NCBI RefSeq assembly: GCF_000226115.1
Contig: NC_016457.1
Coordinates: 124,001-188,000, forward strand
DNA from: Thermothielavioides terrestris NRRL 8126
Taxonomy: Eukaryota; Ascomycota; Sordariomycetes; Sordariales; Chaetomiaceae
Reading direction: 5' to 3'
DNA length: 64,000 nt
The notes below the pieces were generated by a model, which did no database searches, had not been told where the DNA came from, and saw only the letters and a list, made by a program, of their open reading frames with translations. A program made the translations under genes and the position numbers. Positions 24,338 to 35,694 of the stretch are shown in pieces (within the stretch, counting starts at the first letter, position 1; the number at the start of each line of letters is the position of its first letter).

Positions 24338-27300
24338 TCAAGACCATTCTTCCCCGATAGTGGTGACATGGACAACAGCACCCAAATAGAATGGGTTCAC
24401 CACGGTGCAGGACACACCCTGCTTGACCTTCCACATGCCGTTCGGGCCGATGGGGAACTCGGTGTCCGGCAGACTGACGCGGATGATGCCTCGAGCGACA
24501 GAGCAGAGCCGGCTTTTGGACTCCTCAGCCGCCCACCGCACACTTGCTCCCGGCTCGATCTCCAGCACCTGGAACGTTGCGCCGTCTACAACGGGGACCG
24601 TCCGGCCCTGCGCAAGGAAGGATGAGGAGAAGGCGACATCTAGAGCGCGCTTGTCAGCCGATGGAAGAAGACGGGGCGATTCAAGAAAGCACTCACTCTC
24701 CGCGTTGGCCCCCGAGCCTACCTGTATCCTGCCAGGGGCAATCTCCCAGTCAGCCATCATCACCGACGAAGGCGCAGCTCCCGCCAAAGCCTCTGTGTCC
24801 AGGGACGTGCTGGAGGCGGCCTGGTCAGTCTTGCTGCTCGAGGGGCTGGCGCCAAGGCCTTTGGCCGCCTTTTTCCGGAGCTTGGAAGGCTTGGAAGGAG
24901 AGCTGCGAATTCCGCGCTGCTTCGAGCTCCTGATACTAGCAACCTGCTTGCTCTCTTGGCTGAGCCGTTCCTGTCGCTGCGCCAGAAGACGGCGGGACCT
25001 TCTTTCCGCGCCACCGCTGCGTTCGTTTCCTGTGCTTTGCTTCTCGGCTGCTTGGTCCTTCTCAAGCGTGCCCTCCCTCGGCTTGTACACGGCCACCTCG
25101 CGCCGCGCCGCTTTGGCCCCCAGCTTAGCGGCCAGTTGTCTGATGGAGCTCTGCCGCTTTGTTCTTGCGGCGGGTGCCGGCCTGTTGTTAGGTTTCCCGA
25201 CAGTCACCATCTTCGCCCTGCCAGCGATGCGGGCCGAGAGCGCTGTCTTGTATCCGACGGGACTGTCACGGAGGGTTGCTGCTGGCGAGAAGGTAAGGCT
25301 CGCGTTGCTCTGGGTAGTGTCGCTACTGTCGCTGTCGCATCCGGAGTCGCCGTTCTCACTGGGGTCCGCTTGCCCTGTCAGGGAGGATGGCATCTCGACG
25401 GCTCCCTGTTGGTCTGAGCATGTGAGGGAACACTGAGCCCTGCCGTTTGTCCGCGCCGCGCTGTCCTCGGACTGAGAAAAACGATTGCAACAGGCCTCGG
25501 CTCCGAAATATTCCTTGAGCTCTGTGGAAACGGCTGTGGGAAGAGTGACACATCCCGGGAAGGGAAGGACAACCGCGGACGCATCTATGCTGGTTGCTTC
25601 GAGACCGCACGAAACGACGCAGACACTGCATGGCGACCGGCTCTCTCTTCCGCTCAGGTACACGAGAATTGCGCAAAACGCCTTCGCCGTCGGATGCCCA
25701 CCTGCAAGCTGGAATTTCCATCGGTGCGGAAGGTCGCGGTGGCGTGGGAGAGGAAGCAGCTCGAGGACGAAAGGATCGTCGGGCAGCTGTGTGTCACGCG
25801 GCAGGTACATCGTCAGATACCGCCAGAGCGCGGTTCCGCTGGGGTCGTCATTATTGGCGGACACGCTCAGCACCTCTTCGGGATTGTCTGGCATAAGCAT
25901 TTGCGAGGCTCTGCCACCGATCTGCTCGCTTTGGTTGACCGGAACCTGGGCCAGAGGCAGGCTTAAAGCGGGCGGGCGGACGGCTGAGGCGACCAAGGCA
26001 TCCGCCGCCACCTGTACCGACGACCTCTTGTTGGTTCTCTTTCGCTCCGCAGTGCCGCAGCCCAACTTCTTCCTACGGCCGGGTTTCCGAGGGCTGGCCT
26101 TCGGCGGAGCTGCTGCTTCATCGATGGGGTTCCTCGACACCACGATAGGGGGCATCCGACCGGAAGCTGCATCGGCTCTCTTCCGCTTGCCAACCACCGA
26201 CATGGTCCCATCCAGGTTGTCGTTGAGCAAGCACGCACGGTGGCTTGCCTGCATGGATCCGCGTTAGTTTAGAGGGATGGTTGTGAAGGGCCGCCAAAAG
26301 ACCCTCCTTGGAAGAAGGAATTAACGTACGCTGAAATGCCCCCCGAGAGCCCACGCATCAGCAAACACGGTCTGGCAGTCCCGCACCGGGCATATCCACG
26401 GCTCTGGATCGCCAAGACGCGGGACATAACCCTCGGGAAACAGCGCACCGGCTCCAGGGATCTTACATGGCACACCGTCTGTAGGGGCGATGGTGAGATG
26501 CGTGCCGCGGGAGAAAGGGGCTTCGAGGATGCTCAACTTACCCCAGTGTCCTGTCCAGTCTGAATACAGTCTTTGGCCACACATGGTAATTGGTTTCTCC
26601 TCGTTTGGGGAGCTTGCGTCGCCAGTGTCGCAGTTCCGGTCCCCTTCTCCTCCTCCACCGCGGGTGCCTTCAAGCGTGAGGCGGGCCTCTGCTTGCCCTC
26701 CCCCATTTCCGTCTGAGTTTTCGGCGCTGAGAACCCCTCGTAGCTCAGTCCGAGGACTGGATTCCGTAAGAGAAGCCGGTTGAACCTCGCTCATCCGGCC
26801 TGCGCGGTCGCCGCTCTCTGGCCCCGGGAAGGGCATAATTCCCTTGGCGCGCTCCTCGTCTGAACTGGACTCTCGAGTTGCAGATCTTCCCGCAGGTAGT
26901 GATTTGAATGGCCGAAAAGAGTACCCTTTACTTTTGCGCGCCTCTTGCTGCTCCCCTGGTGCGCGTACGACGTCCAACCCTTGATGTGAATAAGCACTCG
27001 GATAGGGACAAAAGGGATCTTCTGCTCGTTCCTCGCTCTCAAATCCAAGATACAAGACAGACGAGGGTGATTCGCCGTTATTGCCAGGTTCGCCTCCCGA
27101 GAGAATGGTCTGGATAGGAGTCTCGCTTCTCCTGAGGAACCCGCCTCCTCGCCGTTCACTCCCGTCCGTAGCGAGACTAGGCTGGGCAGAGGGAGCGGAA
27201 TGCCGGGACGAGGCGTCAGCTGTGTTCATTTCGGCCAGCAAGCGCCGCTTGGCCGTAGGTGAGCTTTCAAAAGGGACATCCAGCTTGTGCTTCCTGCCTG

Positions 27301-27790
27301 ACGTGCTTGACGAGCTCAGCCATGAGGTCCCAGAGCTCTCGGACTGCAAAGACGAGCCAGAATGCGACGGCGGAATGAGACCCTGGCCCGGGCTAGCGAT
27401 GTCCAAGGTCATGTGGTCAGAGACGTGTGCTGTAGAATGCTGTTAGCCCAGGTCCTCGGGGTAGCTGGCAGGACGAGGAGATGGCATGGGGTTCCCACAG
27501 GCGTGATATCTGTCTGGGCTAGGGCTGCGGCTGCAACACCATGCCTGTCGCGACTCGCATGCGGCTCTCATGCTGAGTATGGACCGAACGTTCGCATCAT
27601 CCAACACTATGCCGTTTCTGCGAGGTGAGCCAAGGAGCCCTTTCTGGACCGCATGTGCCCCGGAGCCAGAAGCGGCCTTCGCGACTGATAAGGGGCTGGT
27701 AGAACTCTCACCAACCCCGTCCTTGTCAAGGAGCCTGCTCTCATGCTCGGCCCATCGAAGATAACCGGCGGGGCTCCCAGCAATATTCAT
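24338..27790 (-). CDS. Large protein with degenerate C2H2 finger and cupin-like C-terminal domain
   Basis: Exons 27712-27790, 26330-27429 and 24338-26248 (minus) give 1029 residues. The introns are 282 bp (GTGAGA/CTACAG, CTAAC branch) and 81 bp (GTACGT/TGCAG, ACTAACG branch). The N-terminus, MNIAGSPAGYLRWAEHESRL, continues across the join as VAHVSDHMTLDIASPGQG. After a long disordered region comes PEPWICPVRDCQTVFADAWA followed by LGGHFSASH, a single C2H2-like finger (Cys-x4-Cys, then a His pair) split by the second intron, and then LNDNLDGTMSVVGKRKR. The middle is basic and Ser-rich. The C-terminal ~90 residues (VLEIEPGASVRWAAEESKSR, then SVARGIIRVSLPD.EFPIGPNGMWKVKQGV) have the strand pattern of a small cupin like the CENP-C/Mif2 end, but no centromere motif was seen. 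Probably a nuclear protein; function unknown. Confidence 0.75.
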
Positions 27791-28362
27791 CGTCTTTGCG
27801 GACGAAACCGAGGCAAACAAAAGTCGAGATCCGAGCAGCTCTAAAGGAGGCAAGTCCAAGCCCCCCTGGATATGGCAGGCGAGGCGACGTGGGTTCAACC
27901 GCACAGGAGAATAGGCACCCTGCTTGCAACATACACAGTAACCAATCCGCGGCAAACGAGGAAGAACAATGAAAAAGACGCGACACACATGGCGCTATTT
28001 GCCGCTGCCCAATGTGTTCTTTGTTTCCCAGCATCCCAAAGCGTTCTTGTCGGCCTCCACCGACGCAAGGGAGAGCAAACAAGCCGAGGAGTGGCGCACA
28101 CTGAAGCCACGGCGAGACTGGCCTCAAGCAATACAATGGACTGAATACCATTGTTCGGTGCCTCCGTAACCCAGTAGGGAAGCGACTCACGATCGCCAAT
28201 TCGTTGTGAAGCCGCCTGCCTGCCCCGAAATCTCGAAAACAAGGCGCGTTACAACGGGATCTATTTTTGCAACAAGTTATTGTACAAGGCCACTCTGGGC
28301 GCACTGATGCATTGCCCGAAGCAGCAGCCCACACCCCCGGACCATACCATGGTCTGAAATCA
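27791..28362. other. Intergenic region between two minus-strand genes
   Basis: About 570 bp containing the promoter of the C2H2/cupin-like gene and the 3' end of the bL27m gene. No supported gene. Confidence 0.45.
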
Positions 28363-28442
28363 CTAAGCATCCACCTTCCCATCATCTCCCTGGGCAACCT
28401 TGGCCGGACCGGCCGCAGCGGCACCAGCGGCCTTGGCAGCAT

Positions 28443-28476
<34 letters not shown>

Positions 28477-29619
28477 CTGCTGCCTAGCCCGTTCCCGGTT
28501 TGCACGCACCCGTCTAGCGTGCTCCTCACGTCGGCGGGCCTTGGCCAGCCTGCGGCTCTTGAGGCCACGGTAATAGAAAACGCGTCTCCTCTTGCGCAGC
28601 CGGAACTTGGCTTTTCTTGACTCGGTCTTCTCGGTGCCAGGGATGACGCCGGCATCGCCCACGAGCCGGCCGATCTCCCAGTTGGTCTCGCGGTAGCTGT
28701 AGTCGCTCTGCAGGCGGAACACGCGTGTCGCCTTGCGCGCCTCGAGCTCCTTCTGTTGTTCGCGCATCCGCGCCTCCGCCCTGGCTTGGCCCATCTGCCT
28801 GCTCCTGAGCTTCTCCCGGACGAGACTGGCAACGACGGCGTTCCCGTCCACCAGGGGAATGGGTCGTTCTAACTTTGCGGTACTCTGCTCGGCTGCCGCT
28901 GCTGTGGAGGCGGCTGTCGTTGTTGTCTCAGCAACCGGCTCGTGCCGCGTGACCGAGAGCGGGATGCCGCTGGGTGCTGTGGTTTCCTCGACCGGCTCTT
29001 CGACCTTCCGCGGCACGGCCACCATATTAAGCTTGCGGCGGCGGGGCGCCGCCGGCGGATAGGGAAGCTTGTCCTCGCGGTTGAAGGCGACGCCAATGTA
29101 CTGGCGTTTTGGATGACGCTGGGGGTCCCGGTAGTACTTGACGTAGCCGGCGACGGCAGCGTGGATCGTGTGGTCACGGCCCATGATGGTGTTCTCGCCC
29201 GGGTGCCAGATGGTGCCGCGCTGCTTGTAGATGATGTTTCCGGGGATGACATACTGGTCTATTGCGGTGAACGGGAACGCATTAGCAAGCCGGCCACTTG
29301 TCCAAGACCAGGGCCTTTCGGTCATTTGCCCAGCTTCTCACTCGCGCCGCGGCGTGGATCGAGACATACCGCCAGTCTTCTTGGCGCCCATCTTCTTGGG
29401 GATCGTCTTCTTCGATTTGAGCTTGTAGGCGCCCTGCGACTTGACTGTAGCATAGCGCCTGCCGGCCACGGCGGCGTTGGCGGCGACCGGCGAGCGAATG
29501 CGGAGGAGCGCAAACCGATCTTCAAGGCTTGTCGTCGCTGTCGTCGTCGTCGTTGTCGGCCGCAGAACCGCGGCGGCAGCAGCCCTCTGGAAGGGCCGCT
29601 GCAGCCGTACGAGATGCAT
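28363..29619 (-). CDS. MRP7: Mitochondrial large-subunit ribosomal protein bL27m
   Basis: Structural protein of the mitochondrial 54S ribosomal subunit, the relative of bacterial L27, which lies near the peptidyl-transferase centre. Exons 29370-29619 and 28363-29258 (minus) join across 111 bp (GTATGT donor, AATAG acceptor), giving 381 residues. The first exon has a typical matrix presequence ([20 protein letters not shown]) and, past a likely cleavage site, [20 protein letters not shown]. The join gives [20 protein letters not shown], then [20 protein letters not shown] and [19 protein letters not shown], the L27 core. The protein is much longer than bacterial L27 (about 85 residues). Its ~230-residue extension has a basic helix and an Ala-rich run encoded by a GCC repeat near 28440-28475. 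Confidence 0.95.
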
Positions 29620-30089
29620 TGGATTTGACGCGCAGACGTCCTCCGCGCCAATCGAGCTGGCAAACGGGCAATTGAGGGAAGAGGCGCCGCCGGAGGACGG
29701 GAGGACGGAAAGACGGCGGGCAGTCGGAGCACACAATCCACGATCCCGAAAACTGACCTGACCACAGCGCGCTCCCTTGCTGCTGGGCCCGAAGTTTTCT
29801 GCTGAGTCAGCAGCTGTTGGAGTGGGTTCAGTGGCCGATAAGATAACCTAACTGCGGAGGGACGGGTTGCACTGCAGCGGAATGGCTCCAATTCGGCCAC
29901 GGTACAATACAACCTCGCCATCTGGCCAGCTAGTCAAGAACTCGGGATCTCGAACCCGTGTGTGTGTGCGGCAAAGGCCCCAAGTGAGAGACAACATCCA
30001 CGCCCAAATAGTCTCCCTACCTACCCGAGCTCAATCTTCAGAACCTGTCTCCTCGCTGCACCGCGCCACAGAGACCCAAACGACGCACA
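29620..30089. other. Divergent promoter region between bL27m and LCL2 genes
   Basis: About 470 bp between divergent start codons. No additional gene or clear regulatory motif recognised. Confidence 0.5.
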
Positions 30090-30529
30090 ATGCGCCTCTT
30101 CGCGCTGCTGCTCCTGGCGCTGACGAGTGCCGTCTCCGCGCAGTTTGGCTTCTTCGACCAGATGTTTGGCGGCGGCGGCGGCAGCCAGCAGCACCATCGT
30201 CAGCAGCCCCAGAATGTCCCCAGCGATTCGTCCGTCTACCGGGCAAACTATGCGCGCTCGCATTGCGACAAGTACCTCTGCCCGGACACTCTAGGTGCGC
30301 ATCTCGGTTCTGGTCCCTGCCCTGCCCCGCCGGCCTCCAGCCCTCTCCCGCTGACACCGTTCCCGCGGCAGCATGCGTGCACTTCCCACATCACTGTCCC
30401 TGCCCCTGGCCGTCGCACGAGGATAAGTTCGAGCTCGCCGAGGGGCAGCGGATATGCGTCTCGAAGGGCGGCTTCAAGGCTGGCGAGGCCGCGAGAAAGG
30501 TCGAGCTGGCTCGGAAGGGATTGCTGTGA
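30090..30529 (+). CDS. LCL2: LCL2 (long chronological lifespan protein 2), secreted/ER
   Basis: Small ER-lumen or secreted protein; in yeast, loss extends chronological lifespan and a role in ER-associated degradation has been proposed. Exons 30090-30294 and 30372-30529 join across 77 bp (GTGCGC donor, GGCAG acceptor), giving 120 residues. [18 protein letters not shown] is a clear signal peptide. The mature part has a short Gly/Gln-rich lead ([15 protein letters not shown]), then a Cys-rich core: [20 protein letters not shown], then [20 protein letters not shown] and [20 protein letters not shown]. The paired cysteines match the family pattern, and length and C-terminus are as usual. The join falls within DTL-ACV and restores the family text exactly. 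Confidence 0.95.
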
Positions 30530-31034
30530 ACTTGGCATTGGAGATCGATGTTCATGGTGTGTGTCCCTGCGAGCTCGCCTGGCGGCGACGGTTATTACTA
30601 TCGAATGTTGGACGAAGAAGTTCAGCCTGGGAGAGCAATCCATGATCATCGGCTTGAACAGCGCAACGGCGAACACCAGGGAGCACTTGACTCAGTCTCA
30701 CTCCGGAACCAAAGGAGTTGGTGACACGCCCGTGTTGAGACTTACAACCTCCTCCAAACAGTCAACCATCGTGCAAAGGTGCACTAGGATATCTCTGCTG
30801 TACTTCGAACCTCCGCGTCAAAACAAATCGACAGGAATGTGGAAACCAAGAACACCACGCCGCTCTCCCTCATTCTTCCCCGCCCCTTTCCTCCCGACTC
30901 CAACCCCATGCGGGCCTGGCTGGTTCGCGTGTCCACTCCCTTGATACCGAATCTTCCGTAGCGAAGTATTATCGCTTTGGCCCTCCTACCAGAAAGAGAA
31001 ACAACCATCATAAAAGGCCCAGATGATATTAGTA
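30530..31034. other. Convergent intergenic region
   Basis: About 500 bp between the stops of LCL2 and the phosphatase inhibitor gene. Nothing supported. Confidence 0.45.
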
Positions 31035-32050
31035 TTACGATGAACCGTTAACCCGGCCCGGCAGCGGTGGCACAGGCGGGATGCCGCGCCGCTCTCCATC
31101 GTTGTCGTCATTGTCGTTGTCGTCATCATCGTCATCATCCTCGTCTTCGAGTTGCTCCGGGTGCCCGAGCAGCGCGGCGACGTCCTTCATCTCGTAGTGC
31201 TTCTTGCGCATCTCCTCGAAACGTCGGTGCTTCTCGCGCTCCTCGGCGCTCAGTCCCACCATATACTCCTCGCCGTCCGTGTCGTGGCCGCTGCCGTTGC
31301 TGTCCACGTGGACCGCGCGGTGTCGAGACGACGACGAAGACGCCGGGAACTCGGGCTCGGGAACCTCCTCCTCTGGCTCGCCTAGCGAGAGGCGCGGAAT
31401 CTCGTCGTCGGCGGCCCCCGCTCGACGCCGCTGCTGCGCTTGCCCCCGCCGGCGGGGCACACCATCGACGCGGTCCAGGTCGGCCCTGCCCGGGTCCAGC
31501 GGCTCGGCCACGCCTTCTTCTTCGTCGTCGACGTCGGACGGGTCCTCGGAAGGGTCGTAGTGCCTGGCATAGGGCGTCTTGGGCTCGTTGATCTTCATCG
31601 TGCTGGTGCGCTCCTGCTCCGTCAGGTACAGATTCGCCTCGTCCCACTTCAGGCGCTGGCCCTGCTCCTCCTCGCCATTTCCCGGCTTGTGCGGCGGCAG
31701 CGAACTCTGCCGGCGTGAGCCCCCCGGCCGCGAGCCAGCGGCAGACGACGGGCGGCGATGGCCGGCGTTGTACTGCGTGTTGGCGATTGTGAGCTCCTTG
31801 GCCGCCTTGGGCGACATGGAATGGGCCGCCGGATGCGATCCGCCATGTCCGTCGGTCGGGGAGAGTGGCGGCGAGCCGCGGTACGAATTCTTCAGAATGC
31901 CTGGCAAGGCGCAAAAAATATGATGAGCCGAAGGCGCTTCCCGACGATCAGTCAACAAAATAGCAGCTCAACCCGCCGCTCACCTTTGGGGCGCGGGGCA
32001 TTTGGGCCCGGTGGGCTATGCGTTGGCGTCGGGTTTGCGCCGCTGGCCAT
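31035..32050 (-). CDS. GLC8: Protein phosphatase 1 inhibitor 2 (IPP2/Glc8 family)
   Basis: Regulator of protein phosphatase 1. Exons 31984-32050 and 31035-31900 (minus) join across 83 bp (GTGAGC donor, CCAG acceptor), giving 310 residues. The join rebuilds RPKGILKNS, the first PP1-docking site (KGILK, equivalent to K-G-I-L-K of inhibitor 2). The central block [20 protein letters not shown] and [19 protein letters not shown] is the hallmark of the family and holds the Thr-Pro phosphorylation site (EPKTPY). A C-terminal helix ([20 protein letters not shown]) corresponds to the segment covering the active site. The tail is an Asp/Asn run ([17 protein letters not shown]) encoded by GAC/AAC repeats, ending [14 protein letters not shown]. 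It is longer than animal inhibitor 2 (about 205 residues). Confidence 0.93.
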
Positions 32051-33146
32051 CTCGTACTGGAGTACTTGCGCTCTCTCGTCGAAGGCGCACGATTCAATTG
32101 TGGAAATTTGGTCGCGAGCAAAGCTTTCGCTCTGCTCCTCGGTGTCCGAATCGAGCGTCGGCAAAGGTGTTCAGATGAGCAAGATGAGCACGCACCCTGG
32201 CTGGCCACAGGAGGCGGGGTCGTGATCTGCCAAGCAAGCGTGGGGCGCTGACCCGATAGTTAACCGCAGTTACCGTCCTGCACCAAAGTAAGGTGCCACG
32301 CGAAACAGGGAACCGTCTCCTATATAATCGAGTTGTGCATACCGCCGAAGCCCAGGCAGGCAAATCAGGCGATCTGAAGGTAATTCTAAGGAAAATTAGA
32401 GGTAGGTACCTTAGATAGGTAGTAGCGGCAGTCATAAAATGCGCTCTGATGACGCCACTGCGCTTCGCACCAGCGGTTATAACTCAGTTACCTGCCAGGT
32501 ACAGTACAGTACCTCAGTCTCAGCGCATAAGCTTACATGATTGCACAGAAAACGGAAAGCTACCCTTGCGGTCGCGTGTCAAAGTTGATTCCCGCCCATG
32601 CAGCGAGGATTCAAAAGTTCGGAAAAGGGAGAGGGGAGAAGAAAGGAACAAGAAGAGAACTACGCCTAAAGTGCATAACTCACCTCATCACTCACCATGA
32701 GTTAGTACACTAACTACCTGGTATCGTATCTTCTTTACCCAAAAGTGCAAACATAAGTACCGTTACTGTATCTTACGCCCAGCTGAGCATGCGGGAGTCC
32801 GAGTTTCTTCACGCCGTACACAGTAACTAGCGTTTTTGGGTTTCTGAGTCTGTTTTCCTTGTCAAGGAAAACTGGGTAACATTTACTAACTAACTGGTGA
32901 TCTTCGTGGCTGACCGGTCTGCCTGCAGCTGATGTGGTGGGTGGCCGAGCGAGTCCGGCCAGGTGATCCCACACGAGGTCAGGGGCTGATTCCCAGGCAG
33001 GCTCGTACCATCTTCTCGAAGTACAACACGGAGTACAGAGCGGTTTGTTTGATACCATGGTTTTGCTCCCTTCCCCCCACTTCCCACCCCGCTCGTTCCT
33101 GCGGGAACAAAAAAAAAAAGAAAAAAAAAAAAAAGAAAAAAGAAGA

Positions 33147-33178
<32 letters not shown>

Positions 33179-33488
33179 AAGGATCTGCACCAATCATAAA
33201 TCAGCGATTTTACCCTTCTCAGTCCTCCATGTACACTGCCACGCCAGCAAACAAAACAGGGGGGGATTGTACATGTACCTCTCAATGTGAACCTGCGTCA
33301 CGGAAACGTGGGTGCCTCTTTTGCGTTTCGCTTCTAATGGCTGCATACAGGTTTGTCGTTGCGGATGACTTCCGTTGAACGAGCATCCGCGGTGCCTGGT
33401 CCTGCTGGCCCCGCCTGTTGTCTACCTACCAGGTAGTCGTCGTGTACATACCGGCGCGGCGATGAAAGTGCTCCTACCTCCGCGCTGA
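32051..33488. other. Intergenic region with A-rich microsatellite
   Basis: About 1.4 kb between two minus-strand genes. It includes the purine repeat at 33110-33180 and several short TACCTA/TAGGTA palindromic motifs near 32400 and 33425. No gene recognised. Confidence 0.5.
33108..33180 (+). repeat. Poly-A / (GAAA)n microsatellite
   Basis: A run of A-rich sequence interrupted by G passes into a clean tetranucleotide GAAA repeat of about five to six units. It lies about 380 bp beyond the stop of the permease gene, in the 1.4 kb intergenic space. Confidence 0.9.
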
Positions 33489-35694
33489 CTACGGATCCTC
33501 TACACGATGAACCTTGGTGTGCTGCTGGTAGTTGTCCAGAACGTCGGCGTCAACATCCTCCTCGAACACGTCCACCTGCGTCGTAGCGAACTTGCGTGCG
33601 CTGACCCCCTTCTGGAAAAGCATATCCATCTCGGCGAACGAGCGGCCCGACGGCTCAGGCACGCGGAAGTAGGTGTAGACGACGCAGAGGAAGCAGATGC
33701 CGCCCTGGTACATGCATCCGGGATTAGCCTTCTTCGTGAAACGCCGCAATAAAAGAAGAGAGAGAGAGAGACGGCGGTACGGACCCAGAAAAAGCCTGCA
33801 TAGTTTCTCCAATTCCAGTCACCTGGGTTCAGCATGTAGGGGGTGAGAACGCCGCAAATGATGCCGACAATGATGCTGCAGGCAGTCAGCAGTTTCCGAC
33901 CCGTCGCGGGGATGACAAAGATGGGGGATAGGGCTGAAGAAGACGCACTATAAGACGCGCCCGAGCGCCACCGTCTTAAGCTGAAGCCTCCGTGTTGAGA
34001 TCTCGCCGACCAGCGAGTAACAGACGGTGCCCACTGTTAGCTGGTACGCCAAAGCCCAGCCGAGCATTATGCTGCCAGTCGCGATAGACGCCTCCCTCCG
34101 GTGAGCCTCGGGGACAAGGCCCAGAAAGCCGAGAACCAGAAGCATGGCACACAGCACGCACAGACCGTAGAGGTAAAGAGAGCGGCGGCCGATTCCGCGG
34201 CTCATCAGGAACCAGGCTCCAAAGACGCCGACGATGTTAATCCCGTACTGGCCCAGGGCGAAGCCGTAGGCACTCCTGGATGGGAGTCCGGCCTGCTTCA
34301 GAAAGTACGTCGAGTAGTTGGAGAAGGAGTTGCCGCTCAGGTTCTGGATGGCCCAGACCATGCAGACAATCTTCATCTTTCCAGTCAGCAAACCCCGTGC
34401 CTTAACAAGGCGTGCCTCCGGCGCGGTCGGTCGGGCTCACCTCTGTTCTCCTCAAGTCGTGACCCTTGAAGCAGTCCCAGTAGCTGGCACCGCTGGTTGT
34501 CTTCTTCTCCAGCGCCGTGGTGTGCACCATCATGTCCACCGTCTCGTCGAGGTTGAAGTCAGGATCCCGACTCAGGCTGGTCAGACGCAAGAGGGCGGCC
34601 TTGGCCTTGTCCAGCTTGCCCTTGCGAACCAGCCACCACGGAGACTCGGGAGCAAAGAAGATGCCGATGGCGAGCGGAAGGGGCCACATCCACTGCAGCG
34701 CGTAAGGGATCCGATAAGCCCACTCGTCCTGGCGATCCAGCATGGACATGATGACGCCGATTCCGATGACCTGCCCGAGACCCCAGCAAAAGTTCACATA
34801 GGTGGTCAAGTAACCGCGCATGGCCACAGGGCAGACTTCAGAGGCATACGTGATGGTGAGGGTTTGGAATACGCCCCATGGCTAAAGGGGCAAGTCGTGA
34901 CCTTTTAGTTAGCCGCCCTTCGGAAAGTCTGTTTTCCTCCAGAAGACACGCGGAGGGGGGATGGGCGCACATACAATACCGCACAAAATCTCGCCTGCCA
35001 ACAGTGTCTGGACGTTCTGGGCAGTGAAAAACAGGGCGGTCCAGGCGCTGATAAGCATCAAGCACACCATGACAGTCCACCGGTATCCGAAGCGCTCTGA
35101 CACCCACCCGTTAATCAGGAGGCCGATGAGCTCGCCGACGTTGGCACCCTGATGTTGTCGGCCCACAGGTCAGTTCGTCTGGTTTCTCGTTGCCTGCCAT
35201 CCCATCTCCAGCCCAAAATGAATGAGATGGCATGGCCTTACATTGCTGAGCCCGGCTTGCCACGGCGCCGGCACCTCCCAATCGTCACCTGAGAGTCGCT
35301 GGCCGTACTTCCTGTTGAACTGAGGAAAGGCGTCTTGAGGCCATTGAGTTAGCTCAGCTCTCGATCCCTGGCAGATGGTAAAATAAGTACGAACGGGGTG
35401 GTAGGGGGGAATACAAAAGTTGTTGATCAGGCAGACATCATATCCTTCCATCACAATGCACGTGGAGATGAGGGCGCTCCAGGCTAAGGACTTCGGATAG
35501 AGGCGTATGCCCTCGAGCAGGCTCATACTCTGTTCCTTTTCCGTGGCGGCCTTTGCACCCTGGATAACACGGTTCTTGACCTCGAGGCGCGCCGTCTGGG
35601 CCTGGTCCTTCTCCTGGGCGTGCTGCCTCTCCTTGCCGTCCACGGTTGCGTGGGCCAAGGGCGGAGCCCCGTCGGCGGACTCTTTCGAGGCCAT
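33489..35694 (-). CDS. MFS sugar permease of the maltose/alpha-glucoside (MAL) type
   Basis: Plasma-membrane H+ symporter of the sugar transporter family. Seven exons (minus): 35415-35694, 35242-35333, 34975-35148, 34441-34881, 33949-34370, 33785-33875, 33489-33704; 571 residues. All six introns are 70-93 bp GT-AG and each join restores family text: INNFYAFPQFNRKYG, WQAGLSNGANVGELIGLLIN, GEILCGIPWGVFQTLTITYA, LRRTEIVCMVWAIQNLSGNS, ALGRVLYIIVGIICGVLTPY and YAGFFWGGICFLCVVYTYF. Signatures are intact: GWVSERFGYRW (loop 2-3), PESPWWLVRKGK (end of TM6) and VPEPSGRSFAEMDMLF (end of TM12). A ~60-residue hydrophilic N-terminus precedes TM1 (SALISTCIVMEGYDVCLINN). The substrate cannot be fixed from sequence. 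It is divergent from the Zn2Cys6 regulator starting at 36822, its probable controller. Confidence 0.9.

Noticed and set aside
24405..25436. 343-codon plus-strand open frame
   Set aside because: Antisense to the large C2H2/cupin-like gene, whose minus-strand frame is longer and splice-linked to a conserved N-terminus.
29938..29962. tRNA-like T-loop text (TCTCGAACCCG)
   Set aside because: No matching acceptor stem, anticodon arm or D-loop could be built around it.
33876..33948. Possible pseudogenisation of the permease at the ALGR/VL stop
   Set aside because: A GTGCGT donor inside the apparent stop region and a CTGCAG acceptor restore ALGRVLYIIVGIICGV in frame, so the gene looks intact.
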